Program-made: the position numbers and the translations under genes | Assembly (NCBI GenBank): GCA_023336875.1 | Contig: JAMBLH010000059.1 | Location: forward strand, 1-29,959 | Length of the DNA stretch: 29,959 bases | Direction: 5' to 3' | From: Actinomycetes bacterium | GTDB lineage: Bacteria > Actinomycetota > Acidimicrobiia > Spongiisociales > UBA5794 | The notes under the pieces: generated by a model | Database searches by the model: none | What the model saw: the letters and a program-made list of their open reading frames with translations, nothing else | What the model was told of the DNA's origin: nothing | Part shown: positions 24,678 to 29,959 of the stretch, piece after piece | Position numbering within the stretch: position 1 is the first letter of the stretch | Layout: every line of letters starts with the position of its first letter

Positions 24678-25029
24678 CGCGCATGGAGGACTGAGCTTGG
24701 AGATCAAGACTGAATCCGCCGAAAAACGGCGCGGCGACCGTGTGCCTGAGCGAGACCCTGACGGTTGCCTTCTCCCCAATCTGTGTTGGCCTCGTGACAG
24801 ATACCTTGGCTCGACGGCCTTGCGGACCGAGGGCTGCGCGAACCGCGGCCGACGAACGACGCGTGTCGGGGGATGCAGCAGCCTCACGCGCACCCTCCCT
24901 TGCGGCATGAATCAGCTGAATCTCGGAACGTGCGATGACTGCAACCTCGACGATCCCAAGAAGCACAACGAGCACCAGCGGGAGCACAAGCGCGAACTCG
25001 ACCACGGCAGAGCCGCGATGCGATTTCAC
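24667..25029 (-). CDS. tadE: TadE-family pseudopilin
   Basis: 120 residues. SHRGSAVVEFALVLPLVLVV near the N-terminus is the standard TadE prepilin-like segment, with the Gly-Ser pair and Glu five residues on. QLIHAAREGAREAA closes the helix, as in other TadE proteins. The rest is a small beta-rich domain. The GTG start overlaps the stop of the pilin gene by four bases. Minor pilin-like subunit of the Flp/Tad system, inserted in the membrane and possibly cleaved by a TadV-type peptidase not present in this window. Confidence 0.88.
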   Translation of the reverse strand: MKSHRGSAVVEFALVLPLVLVVLLGIVEVAVIARSEIQLIHAAREGAREAAASPDTRRSSAAVRAALGPQGRRAKVSVTRPTQIGEKATVRVSLRHTVAAPFFGGFSLDLQAQSSMRVER

Positions 25030-25220
25030 GCCCGATTCGCAACTGAAATGACCTTCTGCATCACAGTGTTAAAGAACGACGGAAGCATGTCAGTGGTGGA
25101 AGCCCACGAAATGAGCGCCAAGGCCACAACCGCTGCTGCGACCATCACAAGGGCGTACTCGGCTGTTGCCTGGCCGGATTGCGATAGGGAGACAATATGG
25201 AGCCGTAGGTTCTTGTGCAT
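25026..25220 (-). CDS. Flp-type pilin (DUF4244-like, Rv3656c type)
   Basis: A 64-residue prepilin. The leader MHKNLRLHIVSLSQSG ends at Gly, followed by QATAEYALVMVAAAVVALAL, the Flp pilin pattern with Glu at mature position 5 and Tyr next to it. The end, MQKVISVANRA, is short, as in actinobacterial Flp-like pilins. AAGGAG stands seven bases before the ATG at 25218-25220. The reading frame is open for more than 700 bases upstream, but that part is low-complexity antisense sequence over tadB/tadC and is not protein coding. It would be the major subunit of a thin pilus or pseudopilus. Confidence 0.85.
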   Translation of the reverse strand: MHKNLRLHIVSLSQSGQATAEYALVMVAAAVVALALISWASTTDMLPSFFNTVMQKVISVANRA

Positions 25221-25279
25221 CTGATTCTCCTTGCTTAGCGACATCCGGCCGCGACGGTGGGAAGCCAGTGGATCAAACC

Positions 25280-25885
25280 TCACACGCCAAGCCTCGACAG
25301 CCCCGAAATGAGAGGCGGAACGACCGTGAGCAGAACGAATCCAGGAAGGATGAGCAATGCGAGCGGAAACAGCATCTTGACGGGGAGCTTTGCGAGCCTC
25401 TCGCGATCCGACGCGGCGGCGGCCCTTCTTCGGTCCAACGCGAGGGCATTGAGGATCCCTGCAACAGCCATGCCTGTCGTCTCGGATGCCTGTGCTGCGC
25501 CAAAGAGTGCTTGCACATCTGCCATCGTGAATGAGGGCTGTTGTCCAGCGTTGAGCGAACGCAACGCCTGGGCTATCTCGCTCGCAACAGGGTCGATCAT
25601 CTGTTCCGACGTCAACGCTGCCGCGTTCCTGAAGGGGAGGCCTGATGTGACGCCAAGCCCAACCAACTCGATGGCGAGCACCGCATCCCTGTCGGCCGTT
25701 GCTCCCGAGCCTCGGCGACGACCCATCTGGACGGCTCGAGCGATCACGACGCCACTTCCCAAAAGCACAACCGCAAGCAGGGGGTGAATCAAAGCAACTG
25801 TTGCGACGCAACACACAGCGAGGACCACGCGCGACGGGAACAGCATGTAGCCAATCACAGCCAGGACAATGATCGCGATCGACAT
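25280..25885 (-). CDS. tadC: TadC-like inner-membrane platform protein
   Basis: 201 residues with a type II secretion system F domain. Two apolar segments lie at the N-terminus (about 1-55). A cytoplasmic helical region with ELVGLGVTSGLPFRNAAAL and FGAAQASETTGMAVAGILN, then RERLAKLPVKMLFPLALLILPGF, is the standard TadC/GspF ending with two more membrane helices. It starts one base into the tadB stop (TGATG). Together with TadB it forms the membrane base turned by the TadA ATPase. Shorter than proteobacterial TadC, as is common in actinobacteria. Confidence 0.88.
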   Translation of the reverse strand: MSIAIIVLAVIGYMLFPSRVVLAVCCVATVALIHPLLAVVLLGSGVVIARAVQMGRRRGSGATADRDAVLAIELVGLGVTSGLPFRNAAALTSEQMIDPVASEIAQALRSLNAGQQPSFTMADVQALFGAAQASETTGMAVAGILNALALDRRRAAAASDRERLAKLPVKMLFPLALLILPGFVLLTVVPPLISGLSRLGV

Positions 25886-26550
25886 CAGGTTGCCCGCGAA
25901 GCCATTGTGAACACGACCGCCGTCCCAACGACCTGCAGCGCGATTCCAGCGGCCATCGGTATGACGATGACCGCACCTCCTGGCTCCGGAACGCCTCGAA
26001 GCACCACAAGTCCTATCGATGCGGCAATGGGTACAAGACCAACGACGATTGCAGAGAGCTTTACCTGGGCAAGAGCCACCTTTCGTTCTCTCGCAAGCTC
26101 GCTTGCATCGTCTGCGCGATCGGCGAGTACCGAGAGCGCTGCTGAGATCCCTGCCCCCGTATGTTCAGAGAAGGAACAGATCGCCCGAAACGCCTGGCCA
26201 TTGACAGGAAAGACCGTGATCATTGCTTCGGCAACGTCTGCCATTGGTATCCCCAGCGCTGCGAGCCTTTGGGCATACCCGGGTACCGATTCGATCGCCG
26301 TGTCGGCGATCGTCGAACGAATTGTCGCCCCAGAAGCGACCCTGCCCGAGAGTTGGCGCAACAGATCACCCTCGCTACCGGCAGAAGCGGCTTGTGTTCT
26401 CCTGCGCGTTACGGCGCTCGCGAAAACGAGGACAAGCACACCGACAATCGCGAGCGGCACCGGAAGAAATGAGGCAACGAGCACACCGGTGACGATCACG
26501 AATGGCATCCCGATGAGGATTCCACCAGAAAGAAGAACCGCTAGGAGCAC
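25885..26550 (-). CDS. tadB: TadB-like inner-membrane platform protein
   Basis: 221 residues, second type II secretion F-domain protein. N-terminal apolar helices lie at about 1-48. A helical cytoplasmic part begins LLRQLSGRVASGATIRSTI and includes SFSEHTGAGISAALSVLADR. Two C-terminal membrane helices follow from about residue 165. GTG start with AGGAG five bases upstream, overlapping the tadA stop by ten bases. It is the partner of TadC and of the TadA ATPase. Confidence 0.88.
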   Translation of the reverse strand: MLLAVLLSGGILIGMPFVIVTGVLVASFLPVPLAIVGVLVLVFASAVTRRRTQAASAGSEGDLLRQLSGRVASGATIRSTIADTAIESVPGYAQRLAALGIPMADVAEAMITVFPVNGQAFRAICSFSEHTGAGISAALSVLADRADDASELARERKVALAQVKLSAIVVGLVPIAASIGLVVLRGVPEPGGAVIVIPMAAGIALQVVGTAVVFTMASRAT

Positions 26551-27605
26551 CGATACTCCTCGTCGAAACCATCCGGTGTCAGCCTGTGGACCGAATCGAT
26601 CTGTCGATGCGATCCATGTCGACCAACGAACACAACGACGTCGACTGCAGACGCTATCTGCCTCGATAGGGCACTCTCGGGGACCCTCTCCGGTGCCATC
26701 GACGCAAGCATCGCCAATCGGTCGAGGGCTTCTGCGGGACCGTTGGCATGGATCGTCGACATCGAGCCTGCGTGGCCCGTGCTGAGAGCTTGGATCATGT
26801 CAAGTGCTTCCGGGCCCCTGACCTCGCCAACTATGATGCGGTCGGGCCTGAGCCTCAGTGCGTGGCGCAGCAGCGATCGCATGGTCACCTCACCCGCTCC
26901 CTCGACATTCGCAGGGTGCGACTCCAGCCGTACGACGTGTCCTGTGATGTTCAGTTCAGCCGCGTCCTCCACGGTGACGATCCGATCGATCAAACCCACC
27001 GATGCTGCAAGGGCGTTGAGCACGGTCGTCTTGCCAGCGCCAGTGGCACCGGCGATGAGAATGTTGTCACGCCGCTCAACAGCCGTGCCGAGCAGGTCGG
27101 CGCCGTCCTGTTCGAGTGCGCCGTGCTCAACGAGCATCTTGAGGTTTGCAACGGCTGGTGAGAATCTCCGAATCGCCACGACGGGGCCATCCACGGCAGC
27201 TGGGGGGATGATCGCATGCAGCCTGGACCCATCGCCAAGGCGGGCATCCACGGCAGGAGATGCAGCGTCGATTCGAAGACCGAGCGGTGTGATCACACGC
27301 CGGACAAGGGCGATGAGTTCTTCTGCGGAACGAAACGAGACATCCGTCCGCTCAAGGGCACCAGACCGTTCAACCCACACGTCATCGAACGCGTTGACGA
27401 GCACATCGCTCACGGTGTCATCGGCAACCAGGGATTCAAGAGGACCAAGCCCAACCAGCGTGTCGACCGCCCTGTCGATATCACCTGGTCTCGCAAGTGG
27501 CGCCACATCGGGCTGCATCTCTGCCGCTGCACGACTCAACGCCGTTCGATTGAGAGGATGATCCGACGAGACGAGCGACGCAACGATTCGATCGATGGAT
27601 CCCAT
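26541..27605 (-). CDS. tadA: TadA/CpaF-type secretion ATPase
   Basis: A 354-residue hexameric ATPase driving pilus assembly. The N-terminal domain (about 40-170) contains SDVLVNAFDDVWVERSG and RLHAIIPPAAVDGPVVAIRR. The catalytic domain has Walker A GATGAGKTT (186-194), the Asp/Glu box TVEDAAELN (211-219), Walker B region RPDRIIVGEVRG (253-264) and His box STGHAGSMSTIHANG (275-289). All active-site elements are intact. Its ATG lies directly after the stop of the upstream gene with no gap, and only a weak GGGA ribosome sequence is seen. Confidence 0.96.
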   Translation of the reverse strand: MGSIDRIVASLVSSDHPLNRTALSRAAAEMQPDVAPLARPGDIDRAVDTLVGLGPLESLVADDTVSDVLVNAFDDVWVERSGALERTDVSFRSAEELIALVRRVITPLGLRIDAASPAVDARLGDGSRLHAIIPPAAVDGPVVAIRRFSPAVANLKMLVEHGALEQDGADLLGTAVERRDNILIAGATGAGKTTVLNALAASVGLIDRIVTVEDAAELNITGHVVRLESHPANVEGAGEVTMRSLLRHALRLRPDRIIVGEVRGPEALDMIQALSTGHAGSMSTIHANGPAEALDRLAMLASMAPERVPESALSRQIASAVDVVVFVGRHGSHRQIDSVHRLTPDGFDEEYRCS

Positions 27606-28142
27606 CTACATATCCCATAACTGCGAGAGCGCCTTGATCCATCGATCGTTCGACCGTGGCTGCGAACCCGCAAGAAGCGCTTTGACTGTTGCGGTCCGTG
27701 GAACGGGGAGTACATGGTTGTCCTTGGGCTTTGTGTACGAGAGATGTGTCCGCTGATAGACGACTGGCCCGTCGACCGAGGGTGTGTATGGCTCGGGCAG
27801 CAACGGAACGAGCGCGATGCCTCCGGAGCCCATTTGCGTTGACGGAGCGCATCTGAGAACGACATTCGGCCATCTCTGCACAAGGGCAGCAACGACCTCC
27901 TCGGCCGCCTCGGGAGACACTCCTCCGTTTCGCAGCACCGCTGGCCCCGATCGGGTTGGCTCGAGCTGGCTTCGCGTTGGACCCCTCGACACAAGATCGG
28001 CAAGCGAGTGCGGCCCGCCGTAGTGGGGCCCATTTGGATCGAGATCAACGAGAAGCGCAGTGCCAGCAGCTGTCGTTGCACCAAGTGGGCCCACAACACC
28101 AAGCATCAGATCAACAGGGGACCACAGAGCAAGAACGGACAT
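27606..28142 (-). CDS. Short CpaE/Ssd-like protein heading the Tad operon
   Basis: 178 residues. Its position immediately before tadA, with a divergent HAD-IB gene on the other side, is that of Rv3660c (Ssd, septum-site-determining-like) in Mycobacterium tuberculosis. The segment TALLVDLDPNGPHYGGPHSLADL resembles the ParA/MinD strand after the switch region, and VPRTATVKALLAG resembles the last helix. No Walker A lysine motif is present; the closest glycine-rich stretch is GVVGPLGATTAAG. It is also about half the length of Ssd. It may be a reduced, non-ATPase localisation protein. A strong GGAGGAAG site precedes the ATG. Assignment rests mainly on gene order. Confidence 0.6.
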   Translation of the reverse strand: MSVLALWSPVDLMLGVVGPLGATTAAGTALLVDLDPNGPHYGGPHSLADLVSRGPTRSQLEPTRSGPAVLRNGGVSPEAAEEVVAALVQRWPNVVLRCAPSTQMGSGGIALVPLLPEPYTPSVDGPVVYQRTHLSYTKPKDNHVLPVPRTATVKALLAGSQPRSNDRWIKALSQLWDM

Positions 28143-28253
28143 GGCTTCCTCCAGGAAGGCGGAGGGGAAGCAGGAACAACGTACGACATCCGTAACGACG
28201 GGTCAAGGAGTCTGGATTCCAAGCCGATACCGGACTTGGGGTACCGTATACAT

Positions 28254-29039
28254 ATGACTGAAGCCGCATTCTTTGACCTTGACAAGACGATCATCGCCGG
28301 ATCGTCATCACTTGCCTTTGGCAAGCCGCTGTACCGCGCCGGGTTCCTTGGCAAGGGCCATCTGCTGCGTCTTGGAATTGGCCAGTTCACCTACATGCTC
28401 TTCGGAGCAGACGCCGACTCCCTGGAGAAAGCAAGAGATGGGATGCTTGATCTCGTTTCTGGCTGGCACAAGGCCGAGATCGACGCGATCGTCGCACAGA
28501 CCCTCGACGACGTCATAGAACCGCTCGTATTCGCTGAAGCACTCTTCCTCATCGATGAGCATGTGCGGTCCGGCCGAGAGGTGTATGTCGTATCTGCGAG
28601 TCCTGAAGAGTTCGTCACGCCGATCGCAAAAATGGTCGGTATCGACAATGTGATCGCCACGAAGATCCGCACGGACGGCCTGGGACGGTTCGTACCCGAG
28701 CTTGACCGCTATGTCATGGGACCAGGGAAGGTCGCGGCCATGATCGATGTTGCCGAACGAGACGGTATCGACCTGAAAGGCTCCTACGCCTACACCGACA
28801 GCTTCACGGACATGCCCATGCTCGAGGCAGTTGGGCACCCCGTCGTCGTCAATCCCGACAGGGAGCTTCGAGAGGCGGCAGAGGAGAACGAATGGCCCAT
28901 CCTTGAGTTTCAGCGCCCTGTCAGTCTTGAGCGACGGATTCAGGCACCGCCGAAACGCGTCTGGATTCCCCTCGTCGCTGGCGCTGCCACGGTCGCGGTA
29001 GCCATCGCGTTGAGTAAGCGGCGAACGGTCCCCTCCTGA
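28254..29039 (+). CDS. HAD-IB family phosphatase (SerB-like, Rv3661 type)
   Basis: 261 residues. The HAD nucleophile motif is FFDLDKTI (Asp8 and Asp10). Motif II serine lies in YVVSASPEE, and motif IV is YAYTDSFTDMPMLEAVG. This is the pattern of the SerB-like IB subfamily that acts on phosphoserine and other small phosphates. A C-terminal transmembrane helix with a positive end (WIPLVAGAATVAVAIALSKR) suggests membrane attachment. The frame is open further upstream to 28008, but that part overlaps the divergent Tad gene, so the ATG at 28254 is preferred. TACCGT at 28242-28247 could be a -10 box for a leaderless message. Substrate is unknown. Confidence 0.9.
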   Translation: MTEAAFFDLDKTIIAGSSSLAFGKPLYRAGFLGKGHLLRLGIGQFTYMLFGADADSLEKARDGMLDLVSGWHKAEIDAIVAQTLDDVIEPLVFAEALFLIDEHVRSGREVYVVSASPEEFVTPIAKMVGIDNVIATKIRTDGLGRFVPELDRYVMGPGKVAAMIDVAERDGIDLKGSYAYTDSFTDMPMLEAVGHPVVVNPDRELREAAEENEWPILEFQRPVSLERRIQAPPKRVWIPLVAGAATVAVAIALSKRRTVPS

Positions 29040-29052
29040 ATCGAGCTACGAG

Positions 29053-29959
29053 TCACTGCCTCGGACGCTGTTGATTAATGGCGTGGCGAACCTGAGCACT
29101 CTCGCCACGAAGAGCGGCTCTCTGAGTTGAGAGAGTTACGTCGATGCCGATTGATGCATCAGGCCAGCGGGCAGGATTCTGCCCTTTAAGTTTCTCGGCT
29201 AGTCCAACGGCCACGTTGTCGCCGGTCTCGCGGTCGATGAGCCGAGGACCGTCGCCGTCGTTGCGGCTGAGCACCATGAAGCACCCGAGACGCTCCACGA
29301 GCCAACGTGTCTCCTCAATGGCCCATTTCGAGAGTGGCGATGTCGCTCCCCGCATTCCCGGTGTGAGAGCTTCCGCGACCTCGTTCTGGAGCATCCAAAC
29401 CCATCCGACGGTGAGCCTCTCCGGGGCATTCCGTCCGGGGCCGTCTGGGGTGTACCCGTCCATCTTGGCGAGTGCCTCATCGGAGAGGTTCGAGACCATG
29501 CCAAGAATCTCCTCGATTGACATACGGACCTTGGCGGCTTCCTCGGCATCGGCATCGAGGCGGGAGAGTTCCGCCCTCGCAGCGTCGAGGTCTTCATCTA
29601 CCGAACCGAGGGCGAGGTTGTAAGCGTCACGGTCAAGCCGCCCCACTTCCGCGTCAGTCGCCGCTTGGTTCACCAAGAACGCACGACGGCGGTCGAGTTG
29701 AGCGATACGATTCTCGACGGCATCGCGGTCTGCATCGACATCCAGGGCAGCACGCTGTCGGTCACGGTCTGCCTGTATCCGCTTCAGCTTGTCAGGTGCC
29801 CGTACCAGGCCCAAGAGGAAGCCAAGGCCGAGAGCATCAATGCGGTCTGCCTTGACGCGAGTTGTGGGCTTACCTTGGACGATTCCGAAGCTAGGGCAGG
29901 TTGGGTTCTCCCCCGTCTCCGGGTTGCGTCGGCCAGCGGAGCAGAGGTATTCACGCTGC
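29053..29959 (-). CDS. Large serine recombinase, C-terminal part (runs off the window)
   Basis: The frame is open to the window edge, so the N-terminal catalytic domain lies outside. The visible 300 residues begin with a zinc-ribbon-like stretch (REYLCSAGRRNPETGENP, then TCPSF), followed by VKADRIDALGLGFLLGLVR, the usual link after the ribbon in large serine recombinases. A coiled coil of about 100 residues with DRDAYNLALGSVDEDLDAAR follows, and then a C-terminal domain. This order matches phage-type integrases such as those of actinobacteria. The catalytic serine cannot be seen. The stop is 13 bases from the end of the HAD gene, so this is probably the left end of an integrated element. A TTG at 29812-29814 inside the frame is not the true start. 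Confidence 0.75.
   Translation of the reverse strand, partial: QREYLCSAGRRNPETGENPTCPSFGIVQGKPTTRVKADRIDALGLGFLLGLVRAPDKLKRIQADRDRQRAALDVDADRDAVENRIAQLDRRRAFLVNQAATDAEVGRLDRDAYNLALGSVDEDLDAARAELSRLDADAEEAAKVRMSIEEILGMVSNLSDEALAKMDGYTPDGPGRNAPERLTVGWVWMLQNEVAEALTPGMRGATSPLSKWAIEETRWLVERLGCFMVLSRNDGDGPRLIDRETGDNVAVGLAEKLKGQNPARWPDASIGIDVTLSTQRAALRGESAQVRHAINQQRPRQ

Noticed and set aside
25221..26009. Upstream extension of the pilin frame by about 260 codons
   Set aside because: The extra sequence is Cys/Arg/Ser/Trp-rich with no domain and overlaps tadC and tadB. The pilin has its own ATG and ribosome site at 25220.
1..29959. tRNA or rRNA genes, CRISPR array, insertion sequences
   Set aside because: Looked for cloverleaf ends, spaced direct repeats and transposase motifs and saw none. 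A covariance-model scan would be decisive for small RNAs.

Overview
The window looks like a chromosomal segment of an actinobacterium. The base composition is moderately high in GC by eye. Supporting signs are a Flp/Tad cluster in the gene order of Mycobacterium tuberculosis Rv3661-Rv3654c, an LCP-family wall protein, paired TrkA proteins, and start codons that sit where leaderless transcripts would begin. A deep-branching class such as Acidimicrobiia is plausible, but this is inference and not shown by any marker gene. Coding density is very high, many genes overlap by 1-14 bases, and no gap between genes exceeds about 190 bases. I see no rRNA, tRNA, CRISPR array or insertion sequence.

Left part (1-5763, minus strand): a membrane pyrophosphatase of the potassium-dependent sequence type, then a potassium-uptake operon read right to left. 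The operon holds two TrkA-type RCK proteins, an unlisted 48-residue one-helix membrane peptide, the TrkH channel subunit and a secreted membrane-anchored protein. Next (5845-8354, plus strand) come an LCP-type lipoprotein and an ACC-synthase-like aminotransferase that has lost the usual cofactor-binding aspartate.

Centre (8362-24204) is a respiratory island. On the minus strand is a quinol:cytochrome c oxidoreductase of split cytochrome b type: a small membrane protein, a GltD-like NAD(P)/FAD protein with a ferredoxin tail, cytochrome b6-like protein, subunit IV, Rieske protein and diheme cytochrome c. Divergent from it is a nitrate reductase/nitrite oxidoreductase operon: a 23-codon leader, diheme membrane cytochrome c (NarC-like), narG, a 24-codon minigene, narH, narJ, narI and a SAM methyltransferase. 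Two NarK-family transporters follow on the minus strand. The order resembles Thermus narCGHJIK and also Nitrobacter cytochrome c-nxrA-nxrX-nxrB-nxrJ-nxrI-narK, so the physiological direction (nitrate reduction or nitrite oxidation) is open. The NAD(P)-linked bc-type complex beside it could couple NAD(P)H and the quinone/cytochrome c pool in either direction. A 9-base identical element with similar flanks lies upstream of both the bc operon and the first narK.

Right part (24276-28142, minus strand): a compact actinobacterial Tad/Flp secretion operon (short CpaE/Ssd-like protein, TadA, TadB, TadC, Flp-like pilin, TadE, TadE-like pseudopilin), with a divergent HAD-IB phosphatase (28254-29039). 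The right edge holds the C-terminal half of a large serine recombinase that runs off the window. It marks a probable integrated element beginning at about 29040.
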